A stretch of 64,000 bases of DNA from Aristaeella sp045111455 (GCA_045111455.1 JBGUGL010000020.1:122580-186579); one strand, 5' to 3'; shown: positions 8,614-17,823, numbered from the stretch's first letter. A program made the numbers and translations. Notes: generated from the sequence alone by a model not told the origin.

Positions 8614-8651
8614 ATGGTTCCGGAACCTTGAAACGGAAAGGACGAACGCCC

Positions 8652-9308
8652 ATGGATACCATTTTTCTGGTGGAGGATGAACCGAATATCCGGATGCTCA
8701 CCGGTATGCATCTGCAGCTGGCCGGTTATACGGTCAGGGAACTGGAGGACGCTGCCTGTGCCCGGGACGCGCTCCGGAAGGAGAAGCCTGCCCTGGTGCT
8801 GCTGGATATTATGATGCCCGGGGAGAACGGATTTTCTCTGGGGCAGGACCTGATCAAGGCCGGCATCCCTGTCATCTTCCTGACCGCGAAAACCGCTGTT
8901 CCGGACCGGGTAAAGGGACTGCGCATGGGCGCCCATGACTATATCCTGAAGCCCTTTGAGCCGGCGGAACTGCTGGCCCGGGTGGAAAACGTGCTCAAAC
9001 GGACCCAGTCTGACAGTTCCATCTATGAGCGCGGGGATCTCCGGGTGAATTTCGAAACCCGCGAGGTATGGAGAAACGGTGTCCCTGTTTCCCTCACCAC
9101 CCTGGAATTCAACCTGCTGAAAGCCCTGATCGACGCCGGCAGGACTGCCCTGAGCCGGGAGGAACTGCTGGGCGCCGTCTGGGGATATCACTATACCGGC
9201 GAAACCCGCACCGTGGACGTTCATGTCCAGCGCCTGCGGGGAAAGATCGGAACTGACCGGATTGAAACCATAATCAGATACGGTTACCGTTTCCGGGAGG
9301 ATGTATGA
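8652..9308 (+). CDS. OmpR/PhoB-family response regulator
   Basis: The protein has 218 residues: a receiver domain (about 1-115) and a winged-helix DNA-binding domain (about 125-218). The acidic pocket is VEDE, the phosphoacceptor is Asp52 in LLDIMMPG, the conserved Thr is in FLTAKT and the Lys in YILKPF. The output domain shows LTTLEFNLLKALIDAG and the recognition-helix region TVDVHVQRLRGKIG. The start was chosen to give the standard N-terminus (MDTIFLVEDE); an upstream ATG adds eight residues. Its stop overlaps the ATG of the sensor kinase (ATGA). The spaced TGTTACA boxes just upstream are its likely binding sites. The signal it answers to is not evident. Confidence 0.93.
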   Translation: MDTIFLVEDEPNIRMLTGMHLQLAGYTVRELEDAACARDALRKEKPALVLLDIMMPGENGFSLGQDLIKAGIPVIFLTAKTAVPDRVKGLRMGAHDYILKPFEPAELLARVENVLKRTQSDSSIYERGDLRVNFETREVWRNGVPVSLTTLEFNLLKALIDAGRTALSREELLGAVWGYHYTGETRTVDVHVQRLRGKIGTDRIETIIRYGYRFREDV

Positions 9309-10687
9309 AAAAACAGATTGTCTCCGGCATGCTGCTGCTGATTCTGCTGTTTCTCCCCCTGTCGCTGTATCTGCAGATCAACCAGAGTTTTGACCTGTCT
9401 GTATCCAACGCTACGGAGAGCTCCCTTCAGGAGGAAAACGCGGTGGCGCAGGCGTTTCTGATCATGCAGCAGCAAATCATAACCGCCCAGAAAGTAAGCG
9501 CCAATGACGCGGTCCGCCTGTCTGCCATAAGGCTGAGGCAGCAGTTTGAATCTCCGCGTATGAAAGTACTGGTCTTTCTGAACCGGGTCCCCCTGACGGG
9601 GCGGCTGCCGGACAATGCCGCCCGCCTGATGGAACTGACAGGCCGGTCCTCCTTCCTCTCCTCCGAAGACCAGGCGCTGTATGTTGCCCATCCGATGGGT
9701 GACAATACCATGCTGATTACAGCCACTGATTTTTCCGGCTTTTATGAGATGCGCAGGAAGCAGCGCATATATGCAGGATTGATCTGTCTCGGCGGAATTG
9801 CCGTGGCTGCCCTGCTTTCCCTGCTGATTGCCGGCCGGATTACCCGGAGGCTCAGGATCCTTTCCCGCTCGACGGAAGCGGTCCGCAGCGGAGCTCCTTT
9901 TGATCTTCAGCCCACCGGCAGGCGGGATGATATCGGAAAACTGACTGACGCTTTTGCCGCCATGAACAAGGCTGTCAGTGCAAGAGAGGAAGCGCTCCGG
10001 GAAGAAACTCAGCAGCGGCAGCAGCTGATTGATGCCCTGGCCCACGAAATGCGCACTCCCCTGACCTCCATTGTCAGCGCCGCCCGGCTTATCCAGAAGG
10101 AACCGGACAAACCCGAAATCCGGGACGGGATGTGCGATCTCATTGTAAAGGAATCCAGGCGCCTGTCCGAAATGGATGAAAACCTGATGAAACTGACCCA
10201 GATGAACGGCTCGGAGTTGCAGACGGAATCCTTCTCCCTGCTGGAAATGGCGCAGGAAGCCCTGGCTGTTTCACCGGAAACAGAGCTGTCCGGTGAAGAT
10301 TCCACCGTCACAGCCGATAAATCCCTGATCATCCACCTGCTGCGCAACCTGGTCAATAATGCCTGGAAAAGCGGCACGAAAACGCCGGTCCGGGTTGTCC
10401 TTCACCCGCAGGGGTTTTCGGTTTCGGATGAGGGCCGCGGCATGACCGCAGAAGAAGTTTCCCAGTGCATGCGTCCTTTCTGGAAGGCGGACCCTGCCAG
10501 GACCCGGGCCTCCGGCGGCGCAGGACTGGGCCTGGCCATCTGTCAGTCCATCGCCCGGCTGCACGGGGCCACCCTGGAAATCCGGAGTGTGCCCGGCGAA
10601 GGAACTGCTGTTGATTTTACACTGCCGTTACATCCGTGTGAATACACTGAAACAACAGATCAGGTATCCTGTGAACGAAAGGAGTGA
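9305..10687 (+). CDS. Membrane sensor histidine kinase
   Basis: The 460-residue partner of the preceding regulator. A transmembrane helix at about 5-25 and another at about 155-178 bracket an extracytoplasmic sensor region with no recognised fold. A HAMP linker follows (GRITRRLRILSRS), then the dimerisation domain with DALAHEMRTPLT, in which His247 is the phosphorylation site. The ATPase domain has the N box NLVNNAWKSG, the G1 box SDEGRGM and GGAGLGLAICQSI. It is translationally coupled to the regulator and sits only 4 bases before the large secreted protein gene, which may belong to the same transcript and could be its target or sensory partner. Confidence 0.92.
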   Translation: MKKQIVSGMLLLILLFLPLSLYLQINQSFDLSVSNATESSLQEENAVAQAFLIMQQQIITAQKVSANDAVRLSAIRLRQQFESPRMKVLVFLNRVPLTGRLPDNAARLMELTGRSSFLSSEDQALYVAHPMGDNTMLITATDFSGFYEMRRKQRIYAGLICLGGIAVAALLSLLIAGRITRRLRILSRSTEAVRSGAPFDLQPTGRRDDIGKLTDAFAAMNKAVSAREEALREETQQRQQLIDALAHEMRTPLTSIVSAARLIQKEPDKPEIRDGMCDLIVKESRRLSEMDENLMKLTQMNGSELQTESFSLLEMAQEALAVSPETELSGEDSTVTADKSLIIHLLRNLVNNAWKSGTKTPVRVVLHPQGFSVSDEGRGMTAEEVSQCMRPFWKADPARTRASGGAGLGLAICQSIARLHGATLEIRSVPGEGTAVDFTLPLHPCEYTETTDQVSCERKE

Positions 10688-10691
10688 TTCA

Positions 10692-13253
10692 ATGATGTTC
10701 GGACACAGGCAAATCAGGCGTCTTGCACTGTCGCTCACAGCCCTTGTTCTGGCGCTGGCTCTGCTGCCGCTTTCCGCCCTGGCTGTAACCGAAGACACCG
10801 TGCAGGCAGCCCCGGAAGCCGACGGTCTTCAGGGTACTGTACCTTTTTCCATCCTCTGGCCTGAAAATGATATTATTTTGCCCTATGAGGAATACATGCC
10901 TGAGCGCGGTACCGTTCCTGAAGCGGATCAGTATCATTATTCCCGCCTGTCAGACGGTGAACTGGCCAGATACAGGGAACTTCTCGGCCGGCTGGAAAGC
11001 GGGAAAATCTCCCTGGAAGGCATTCCCTCCGTCGCAAACCGGCTGACGGAAGAGCAGTTGGGTGTTTACCCCCTGAAGCCTGAAGACTTTGCCGGGGAAA
11101 CCTTTTACGTCATCCTTCCGGGGGAAAAACTGGAGGACAGCCAGCTGCTTTCCCTGATCGCGTCCTTCCGGGACCTGGATATCTCCTTCGATCCCGATTC
11201 CCTGACCGAACGGAACTGCACACGCCAGGCTTACGTAGGCTCTTCCAGATACCTGGACCAGGAGGAACAGGCCCGCCAGAAAACCCTCCAGGCCATGATT
11301 GTCCGCGGCACGCTGACCCGGGACGATATTGCCCCGGGAACCGTCTGTCAGTTCACTGATCCGGTACCGGGCTATGGCCCTTTCCTGCTTTATCCGTACA
11401 GAAGGCTCACCGATGATGAACTGGCCGCCTTCCTTTTTGCGGATCATTCTGCCTGGGAAACCGATCCGGACCAGATAAACCGGCTTGCCCTTCAGGCAGC
11501 CCGCAAAATTCTCCGGATGCCGCTTTCCATGTCGGTAACCGATGAAAAAATGACTTCCGAAGAGAACCGCTGGAAAGCCCTTGCCGGCAATCGGGTAAAT
11601 CGGTATGAACTCTTTTTTGAAACAGCAGACTCCTTCTTCACCGATGCTCCCGTTGGAGAGCTGGCCGACCTTCTGATCTGGATGCTTGAAGGATCCGGAC
11701 AAAGTGCGGAAATAGAGGGGCTCTCGGTCAGATACTGGGTCAGTTATCCCGCAGATGAAGTTTACACAGGCGACAATTCCGAAGCCTGCATCGAAGCGGC
11801 TGATCTGTGGGCGAGAAACAATCTGGCTCTTCCCGAGGATCAGCTTCCCCGCAACTGGACCGTCAGCCACAGGGACAGCGATACCCTTTATCTGAATGCG
11901 GAAACTGCGGAATGGGAGTTCTATCTGTGGGTTCATGAAAGCGACGCCCAGATTTCCGTATGCTATATGTGGAACAAAGCCTTCCGTGATTATTCATATG
12001 CAGAATCATATGATGAAAGCACCGATCAGTCCGGCGTTTATCTGCCTTACCCCAACAATCCTTCCGGACGGGAGCCGGTTTCAGAGGAGGAGGCCGCCAA
12101 ACCGCTGGAGATGGATTTCAACAATACAGTCAGTCCCTGGCTCACCGACCGTGAGCTGGCAAGGATCCGCGTCCTGATGGCTGCCGTGGAAGCCGGGAAA
12201 ATGACCTATACCGGTCCTTCCATTGTCAATATTCCCTACGCTGACTCCGGCGCCGCCGTATACCCGCTGAATCCGGAGGATTATAACGGACAAACCTTCT
12301 ATGTCTTTCTGCCGGACAGTGAACAGCTCAGCGACAATCAGCTGCTTGCCCTGATTTTCGCCTTTAAGGAGCTGGGAATTTCCTTTGATCCGGATTCCCT
12401 GAGCAGCATGAACTGCTGCCGCCACTGCAACGTCCTGGAAAACAGATATCTTTCCGAAGAGGAAACAGCCCGCATGAACGACATCCGGGAGAAAATCCTC
12501 AGCGGGGAAATCACCGTGGCAGACAGTGCGGCGTCCACTCCTGTCATGATCGTATCCAAAACAACCCTGAGAACCTGGGGTACGGATACAAAGCAGTTCC
12601 GTTTCTATCCCTACCGAAAGCTGACAGATGATGAAATAACGGCTTTCCTCTTTGCGGAAATCGGAACCGGCAGCGTGGATCCGGAATCCCTCAGGACCAG
12701 CGCGCTCCTTTCCGCCACGGACTCGCTCTGTCTTCCGTCTTCTTTCCGGCTGAACGACAGTCAGGTCGCGGCAATGGATTTCTATGGCAAAAACGTTACC
12801 CAGTATACCAATGAGTTTCTCCCGGATAATGTGCAGTATTCCACAGACTCTCCTGTCCCTCTCAGTCTCACCGTCAAACATATGCAGGAATCCGGAAAAC
12901 TCCCGGAACTCTCCGGTATCCGTCTTGAATACGCTTACACCTCTCTGAACGCAAAAGTCCAGAGCTATGATGCCGGTGATTCCCTGAAAACCTGGATTGC
13001 CGCGGCTGAGCAATGGGCAAAGGATACCCTGCGGATTCCCGTCGGGAATACCCGCTGGACCTTTGTGGAAGCCGGCGACAACCGCGGCCCGGGTGAAAGG
13101 GTTCAGCTTCGGCTCCTGCTGGAGGACTGGGATATCCGCCTGTGGATCTATCAGTCCAGTCTTCAGCCGGATGAATGCTTCCTGTACACCCGGAAATGGT
13201 ATCATTCCCCGGATGGTGTTTATTCAAACCTTGCCAACGGATATTTCTTCTGA
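10692..13253 (+). CDS. Large secreted protein of two homologous halves, function unknown
   Basis: I do not recognise this 853-residue family. Residues 1-31 are a Sec signal peptide (RQIRR then a long Leu/Ala core ending SALA). The rest is an internal duplication: unit 1 from about 84 and unit 2 from about 480. Both units carry the order LxDxELAR, YPLxPEDxxGxTFYV, FDPDSL with a following Asn-Cys, and YPYRxLTDDExxAFLFA. The AAAGGAG site 8 bases before the ATG fixes the start. There is no sorting signal or C-terminal membrane anchor, so release or loose wall attachment is likely. It follows the sensor kinase closely and may be controlled by that two-component system. No catalytic motif is evident. 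Confidence 0.75.
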   Translation: MMFGHRQIRRLALSLTALVLALALLPLSALAVTEDTVQAAPEADGLQGTVPFSILWPENDIILPYEEYMPERGTVPEADQYHYSRLSDGELARYRELLGRLESGKISLEGIPSVANRLTEEQLGVYPLKPEDFAGETFYVILPGEKLEDSQLLSLIASFRDLDISFDPDSLTERNCTRQAYVGSSRYLDQEEQARQKTLQAMIVRGTLTRDDIAPGTVCQFTDPVPGYGPFLLYPYRRLTDDELAAFLFADHSAWETDPDQINRLALQAARKILRMPLSMSVTDEKMTSEENRWKALAGNRVNRYELFFETADSFFTDAPVGELADLLIWMLEGSGQSAEIEGLSVRYWVSYPADEVYTGDNSEACIEAADLWARNNLALPEDQLPRNWTVSHRDSDTLYLNAETAEWEFYLWVHESDAQISVCYMWNKAFRDYSYAESYDESTDQSGVYLPYPNNPSGREPVSEEEAAKPLEMDFNNTVSPWLTDRELARIRVLMAAVEAGKMTYTGPSIVNIPYADSGAAVYPLNPEDYNGQTFYVFLPDSEQLSDNQLLALIFAFKELGISFDPDSLSSMNCCRHCNVLENRYLSEEETARMNDIREKILSGEITVADSAASTPVMIVSKTTLRTWGTDTKQFRFYPYRKLTDDEITAFLFAEIGTGSVDPESLRTSALLSATDSLCLPSSFRLNDSQVAAMDFYGKNVTQYTNEFLPDNVQYSTDSPVPLSLTVKHMQESGKLPELSGIRLEYAYTSLNAKVQSYDAGDSLKTWIAAAEQWAKDTLRIPVGNTRWTFVEAGDNRGPGERVQLRLLLEDWDIRLWIYQSSLQPDECFLYTRKWYHSPDGVYSNLANGYFF

Positions 13254-13263
13254 GAATCCTGTT

Positions 13264-13289
13264 CCGGCGCCCGAAAGGGTACCGGTTTT
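13264..13289 (+). terminator. Probable terminator
   Basis: CCGG-CG-CCC and GGG-TA-CCGG form an imperfect stem around a GAAA loop, followed by TTTT. It lies just after the secreted protein gene. Confidence 0.5.
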
Positions 13290-13376
13290 CTTATGCCTCC
13301 ACCCGCAAAAAAGCCGTAGCCGGTCATTCCGACCTTCTCCGGCGGATAATCTGCGGTCTTTGAACCCTTGTCTGTC

Positions 13377-14204
13377 TTACGGATCCGGATACAGCCGCTG
13401 CATCATTTCCTGCAGCTGCATCGCTGCGATCCGGGCTTCACGGCCTGCCAGGCTGCCGGGTGCCTGCCGTTCACAGCTGAAATTGCCCACAATGCTGATA
13501 TTCCGTCCCTCTGTTTCCCGGACATGCTCCGCCAGCACCGCATACAGGATATTGGCCCAGCGCTGGTGATAGGTGGATGTCACCAGCGTAATTTCTTCAA
13601 TCCATTGTTCCTTCAGGATCTCAAAGGTATTTGTCGCATTGTCCAGGGTGGTCATGGCCCTTTCATCGGTAAAAATGCTGTCCTCCGGAATACCGCAGGT
13701 TTCGGAGAGGTATTGTTTCATCAGGCCTGCTTCCGTATGGTACTCAGGGTTGTTATCACCCGTGGCGCCGCCTGAACACACCAGGATGGAATCCGGAAAC
13801 TCCCGCCAGGCAGCTGCGGCAGCTTCGCAGCGTTCCTTCAGTTCTTCCGTCATCTCACCGTTTTCCAGTTCGTAGCCCAGCACCACAAAAGCATGGCTTC
13901 CCGTAATCTGCAGTTCAGCAGGAGAATCCTTTCCCAGGACATACACGCGGTAACCGGGTTCCATGAACAGTTCCTGCCATTTTGCGGCAATGAAGGCGGC
14001 CATTTCGTCATCCTTCAGGGCTTCCAGGTCCGCGTCTATCCGGCTGGCTGCCTCCTTTGCCGCTGACAGGTCACTGATCAGCACGCTGTAATCCACGGTC
14101 TGTTCTTCTTCCCGGGCGCTCTCCGCACAGCCGCTGCACACCATTCCCGCCGTCAGCAGCAGTGCCAGGAAAACCGATATGCATCTTCTCACTGTTCCGG
14201 ACAT
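13377..14204 (-). CDS. YdcF/SanA/ElyC-family (DUF218) exported protein
   Basis: This 275-residue protein has a hydrophobic N-terminal signal (ISVFLALLLTAGMV) ending in SGC, a possible but non-ideal lipobox, so lipoprotein anchoring is tentative. Residues about 105-265 match the DUF218 fold: HAFVVLGYEL, ILVCSGGATG, TEAGLMKQYL, DERAMTTLDNATNTF and LVTSTYHQRWA. Known members act in envelope functions such as vancomycin tolerance or polysaccharide processing, usually with unknown substrates. GGAGG lies 9 bases before the ATG. It is convergent with the duplicated secreted protein gene and stands alone. Confidence 0.85.
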   Translation of the reverse strand: MSGTVRRCISVFLALLLTAGMVCSGCAESAREEEQTVDYSVLISDLSAAKEAASRIDADLEALKDDEMAAFIAAKWQELFMEPGYRVYVLGKDSPAELQITGSHAFVVLGYELENGEMTEELKERCEAAAAAWREFPDSILVCSGGATGDNNPEYHTEAGLMKQYLSETCGIPEDSIFTDERAMTTLDNATNTFEILKEQWIEEITLVTSTYHQRWANILYAVLAEHVRETEGRNISIVGNFSCERQAPGSLAGREARIAAMQLQEMMQRLYPDP

Positions 14205-14266
14205 AGTCCTGCCCCTCCTGTCTGTATGAATCTGTTCCTTGTGAGCTCATTTTACCGTTTTCCTGG

Positions 14267-14458
14267 TCATTCCGCAACAAAAAAACTGCCCATGCCGTAA
14301 TCCTCATAACGGTCATGGGCTTTTCTTTTCCTGTTGTACAGTTTCCGGTTGTCAGCGATCCTGGTCACCGGGCTGAATTCCCAGGTTTTCCGCTGCCGGC
14401 GGTTCAGTTCCTTCTGAGCCTTTTTGCTCAGCTTGTCCTTGGGGACAAATCCGGCCAT
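14267..14458 (-). CDS. Small basic protein of unknown function
   Basis: A 63-residue, strongly basic protein (AGFVPKDKLSKKAQKELNRR), rich in Lys and Arg, with a C-terminal acidic and aromatic tail (RYEDYGMGSFF). I see no membrane segment or metal motif. The start was chosen because AAGGGAG lies 8 bases upstream; two earlier in-frame starts lack spacing. The charge suggests nucleic acid or ribosome contact, but that is a guess. It appears to have its own short transcript, 62 bases upstream of the divergent-side end of the YdcF-type gene. Confidence 0.7.
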   Translation of the reverse strand: MAGFVPKDKLSKKAQKELNRRQRKTWEFSPVTRIADNRKLYNRKRKAHDRYEDYGMGSFFVAE

Positions 14459-14585
14459 GATCATCACTCCCTTTCGCATGGCGTCCCGGAAATTCTATCA
14501 TTTCCCCGGCTGAAAGGCAACCGGATACTCCGGTTACACAGAAAACAGCTTTTCTTTTCAATATGGTCACTTGCACAAAATAAAC

Positions 14586-14637
14586 TTGACATGTAATATT
14601 ATTTTATTTATATTTGTTATGGTCATTTTGACCATAA
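14586..14637 (+). promoter_or_regulatory. Promoter and palindromic operator of the NAD operon
   Basis: TTGACA (14586-14591) and TATATT (14609-14614) are 17 bases apart. Over the expected start site lies a perfect palindrome: TTATGGTCA (14617-14625), a TTT spacer, then TGACCATAA (14629-14637). Its position fits a repressor operator. The first gene of the operon encodes an NrtR-like regulator, making self-repression the simplest model. Confidence 0.8.
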
Positions 14638-14649
14638 AGGAGGAAGGCT

Positions 14650-15360
14650 ATGCATACGTTAATGGAACAGGACCGGATCTGGATCACCATAGATGTGCTG
14701 CCGCTTTCCGTGCATGAAAGAACGCTCTTCATTCTCCTGTCCCAGCGGAAGGCGCCGCCCTATCAGGGTATGTGGGCCCTCCCCGGCCGTTTTATCCGGG
14801 AAAACGAATCCGCTGAACCGGCTGCCGAACGCATGATGAACGGACTGCTGCCCTCCGCTGACGGATATTTTGAACAGCTTTATACTTTCTCGGAACTGAA
14901 TCGGGATCCCCGGGGCCGTGTCATCTCCATGTCCTATCTGGATATTCTCCCCTGGAAAGCCGTTCAGGATACTGTTCTCAAAGGAGATTCCTCCCTGGTC
15001 TGCTTTGCCGCCTCGCTGAATGAAAAAGGCCTGCGGCTGAAAAGTGCCGACAGCACCCTTTTATCCGGAAACGACCTGGCCTTTGATCATGGCCGCATCA
15101 TTGAAACCGGTATCCGGCGGCTCCGCGGGAAAATCGACTATACGGAAATCGGCTTCCGCTTCCTGGCGGATATGAACGCCTTCTCCCTCAGTGAGCTTCA
15201 GGACGCCTTCGAGGCTGTGCTCGGGGAAAAGGTTGACAGCAGCAATTTCCGGCGGACCATCATCAACCGGTATGAAAAAACAGGCCAGCTGCGGCAGACG
15301 GATAATTCAGTCCGGCGGGGCCAGGGACGGCCAGCCCTTCTTTACAGCATGGCGCTTTGA
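14650..15360 (+). CDS. nrtR: NrtR-type Nudix/winged-helix regulator of NAD synthesis
   Basis: The 236-residue protein has a Nudix-fold N-terminal half (about 10-150) and a C-terminal winged-helix half (about 160-236; FSLSELQDAFEAVLGEKVDSSNF), the architecture of NrtR. The Nudix box is degenerate: after GRFIRENESAEP the expected REUxEE catalytic run reads AERMMNG. This fits NrtR proteins that sense ADP-ribose or related nucleotides without hydrolysing them. AGGAGGA lies 6 bases before the ATG. It heads a run with nadE and pncB, the classic NrtR targets, and a 21-base palindrome overlaps its promoter. Family and context agree; ligand identity is inferred. Confidence 0.88.
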   Translation: MHTLMEQDRIWITIDVLPLSVHERTLFILLSQRKAPPYQGMWALPGRFIRENESAEPAAERMMNGLLPSADGYFEQLYTFSELNRDPRGRVISMSYLDILPWKAVQDTVLKGDSSLVCFAASLNEKGLRLKSADSTLLSGNDLAFDHGRIIETGIRRLRGKIDYTEIGFRFLADMNAFSLSELQDAFEAVLGEKVDSSNFRRTIINRYEKTGQLRQTDNSVRRGQGRPALLYSMAL

Positions 15361-15427
15361 AACTGTTCTCCGGTTCTTTCTCCGGGAAAAAGCCGGATCA
15401 CATTCTGACAGATAAGGAGCAAAAAAC

Positions 15428-16210
15428 ATGGAAAAGCAATTTAACCCTGAAGCCGCCCGGGACAATCTTGTGGCGGAACTGCGGAAACTGGCCGGGGAGC
15501 AGCATTTCTCCCGGGTGGTCGTCGGCATCTCCGGCGGCAAGGATTCCACCGTCACCGCCGCCATCTGCGCCCGCGCTCTGGGAGCGGATCATGTGTACGG
15601 CGTTATGCTGCCGGACGGCGGGCAGAAGGACATCGAAGACAGCCGGCGAATCTGTGCAGCCCTGGGAATCAGGTCCAGAACCGTAAACATCGGGAAAATC
15701 CATACCGCTCTGCGGGAAGTGACAGACCAGTTCGGTCCCTCCCCGGACAATGACGGATTTGAGGTGCCCCTGAGCCGGGAAAGCGACATCAACGTCGGTC
15801 CCCGCCTGCGGATGACAGTCCTGCGTTACATTGCCCAGGCCCTGGGCGCCCGCCTGGCCGGTACCGGCAACCTCAGCGAAGCTACCGTGGGTTACTGCAC
15901 CAAGGATGGGGACACCTCCTGTGACTTTGCCATGCTCGGCAGGCTGACCAGCCTCGAGGTGGTCCAGGTAGGATTGACCATGCCGGAGATTCCCCGGGTC
16001 CTGGTGGAAAAAACTCCCACTGACGGCCTGTCCGGTTTCAGTGACGAGGAACGCATGGGAATTCTTTACGCGGATATACACCGCTATATCCGGGAAGGCT
16101 CCTGCGGTGACCCGGAAACAGATGAAAAAATCCGGAAACGTGAAAGGGCCAATCTCCACAAGCGGCGGATGCCTGTAATCCTGAACCCTTTCAGTGACAT
16201 GGAGGAGTAA
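15428..16210 (+). CDS. nadE: NAD synthase, ammonia-dependent type
   Basis: The enzyme amidates nicotinate adenine dinucleotide to NAD with ATP. At 260 residues it lacks the N-terminal glutaminase domain of long NadE forms, so ammonia is the expected nitrogen donor. The PP-loop SGGKDSTVTAA near residue 40 binds ATP. GTGNLSEATVGYCTKDGD and EKTPTDGLSGFSDEE are standard substrate-contact and product-loop motifs. A GGAG lies 7 bases before the ATG. It sits 67 bases after the nrtR-like gene and 6 bases before pncB, with the pncB ribosome site overlapping its stop. Confidence 0.95.
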   Translation: MEKQFNPEAARDNLVAELRKLAGEQHFSRVVVGISGGKDSTVTAAICARALGADHVYGVMLPDGGQKDIEDSRRICAALGIRSRTVNIGKIHTALREVTDQFGPSPDNDGFEVPLSRESDINVGPRLRMTVLRYIAQALGARLAGTGNLSEATVGYCTKDGDTSCDFAMLGRLTSLEVVQVGLTMPEIPRVLVEKTPTDGLSGFSDEERMGILYADIHRYIREGSCGDPETDEKIRKRERANLHKRRMPVILNPFSDMEE

Positions 16211-16216
16211 GAAGCC

Positions 16217-17425
16217 ATGAAACTTGACCCGATCGTAATTTCCCTGCTGGATACAGACCTGTATAAATTCAATATGAACCAGGTGATCTTCCACAAGCAT
16301 ACGGATCTGAGCGGAGAATACTATTTCCGCTGCAGGAACGAGGGAATCGTCTTCACCCGGGATATGTTTGAGGAAATCAACGCGCAGATTGATCATCTCT
16401 GTTCCCTGCGCTTCACCCGGGAGGAGCTGGACTACCTGCGTTCCATCCGGTATATCAAGGATGACTATGTGGAATTTCTCCGGCTCTGGCATCCCATCCG
16501 GGATTATGTGGAAACCTCTCTGGCTGAAGACGGGCAGCTGGGCGTCACCGTCCGCGGTCCACTGTTCTCCGCCATGCAGTTTGAGATTTACCTGCTGGAA
16601 ATCATCAGCGAGGTTTATTTCCGCATGAAGTATGACTACAGCGAACTGATTCGTTCCGCGGAAGCCCGCCTGGATGAGAAAATCCGGGATTTCCGGAACG
16701 GAAAGTATAACTTCCATTTTGCTGAATTCGGCTGCCGCCGCAGGCTGAGCCGGGAATGGCTGGATGTGGTTGTCCGCCGCCTGGCGGAGGAAACCGGCTG
16801 CTGCATGGGAACCTCCAACGTTTATCTGGCGAAAAAGTATAATCTGACCCCCGTGGGCACCTACGCCCATGAATTCGTCCAGATGTACCAGGGAATTGAC
16901 TCCATTCCCCTTGCCTACACAAACCATTATGCCATGGAGGACTGGTATGATGAATACCGCGGCGATAACGGAACCGCCCTGACGGACACCATCACCACAG
17001 ACCTGTTTCTGCTGGATTTCAACCGGGCTATGGTCAACAACTTCAACGGTGTCCGGCACGACAGCGGTGATCCGTATCTCTGGGGGGAAAAGATCATCGC
17101 CCACTACATGAAATACGGGGTGGATCCCCGGACCAAGCTGCTGCTGTTCAGCGACAGCCTGGACTTTGACCGGGCCCAGAAGCTTTACGATCATTTCCGC
17201 GGCAGGGCAAAGATCTCTTTCGGGATCGGCACCTTCTGCTCCAACGATACCTTTGTGGATCCGCTGAACATCGTCATCAAGCTGCAGACTGTCAACGGCC
17301 GCGCCGTTGCCAAACTGTCCGACACTCCCGGAAAAGCCATGTGCCGGGATGAGGAGTATTTTGAATACCTGAAGCGTTCCGTTGCCTTCCGTCTGGACCG
17401 GGAGAAAAACGTGGGCGTCAACTGA
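16217..17425 (+). CDS. pncB: Nicotinate phosphoribosyltransferase
   Basis: This 402-residue enzyme joins nicotinate to PRPP in the salvage route that feeds NAD synthase. The N-terminal LLDTDLYKFNMNQVIF is typical of PncB, as are EFGCRRRLS, the phosphorylated-His-type region (GTYAHEFVQMYQG), GVRHDSGDP and SFGIGTFCSNDT. GGAGGAG overlaps the nadE stop and sits 10 bases before the ATG, so the two are coupled. Together with nrtR and nadE the operon salvages niacin to NAD. The operon closes with a strong terminator. Confidence 0.95.
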   Translation: MKLDPIVISLLDTDLYKFNMNQVIFHKHTDLSGEYYFRCRNEGIVFTRDMFEEINAQIDHLCSLRFTREELDYLRSIRYIKDDYVEFLRLWHPIRDYVETSLAEDGQLGVTVRGPLFSAMQFEIYLLEIISEVYFRMKYDYSELIRSAEARLDEKIRDFRNGKYNFHFAEFGCRRRLSREWLDVVVRRLAEETGCCMGTSNVYLAKKYNLTPVGTYAHEFVQMYQGIDSIPLAYTNHYAMEDWYDEYRGDNGTALTDTITTDLFLLDFNRAMVNNFNGVRHDSGDPYLWGEKIIAHYMKYGVDPRTKLLLFSDSLDFDRAQKLYDHFRGRAKISFGIGTFCSNDTFVDPLNIVIKLQTVNGRAVAKLSDTPGKAMCRDEEYFEYLKRSVAFRLDREKNVGVN

Positions 17426-17436
17426 CAGCGTAAAAG

Positions 17437-17466
17437 CAGCCGCGGAGCTATCTCCGCGGCTGTTTT
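17437..17466 (+). terminator. Intrinsic terminator of the NAD operon
   Basis: The perfect 11-bp stem CAGCCGCGGAG / CTCCGCGGCTG with loop CTAT is followed by TTTT, 11 bases after the pncB stop. Confidence 0.88.
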
Positions 17467-17493
17467 CATGTCCGTCTGTACCGGTACCTTTGC

Positions 17494-17823
17494 TTATTCC
17501 GTTACTGTTTCCCCGGTTTCTTCCCAGGCTGAAAACAGTTCTGCCGTAAGGGCTTCTGCCTCCTCGAACCGGTTAAAGGGAACATAGAACCTGCCTCTTT
17601 CCAGCATAGGTCCCACCCGGATGGCCATACCTGCTCCCATCACATTCTTCTTCAGGAAGGGAATCCCTTTCTGCTGCAGTACATCCTCCAGAATTCCGGA
17701 GGAGACGAAATCCTGTTCTGTCAGAAAACAGGGATCAGTTGCTTCAGGCGTCCTGATCTTCCTGCTGCCGCAGACAGGGCAGCGCTCTTCGTCGATGATC
17801 ATCATGCATCTCTCGCAATACAT
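17494..17823 (-). CDS. Zinc-ribbon protein with DUF2007-like domain
   Basis: A 109-residue protein. Residues 3-18 form a zinc ribbon (CERC and CPVC). Residues about 35-100 resemble the DUF2007 (putative signal-transducing) fold: a helix over LEDVLQQKGIPFLKK, strands around AIRVG and RFYVPFNRFEEAEAL. Its function is unknown. The start ATG gives the zinc ribbon directly at the N-terminus. It stands alone between the NAD operon terminator and a GNAT gene on the same strand, with 148 bases between them. Confidence 0.7.
   Translation of the reverse strand: MYCERCMMIIDEERCPVCGSRKIRTPEATDPCFLTEQDFVSSGILEDVLQQKGIPFLKKNVMGAGMAIRVGPMLERGRFYVPFNRFEEAEALTAELFSAWEETGETVTE

Noticed and set aside
15398..17194. 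Long minus-strand open frame opposite nadE and pncB
   Set aside because: It spans two well-supported plus-strand genes; no motifs, and composition typical of an antisense shadow.
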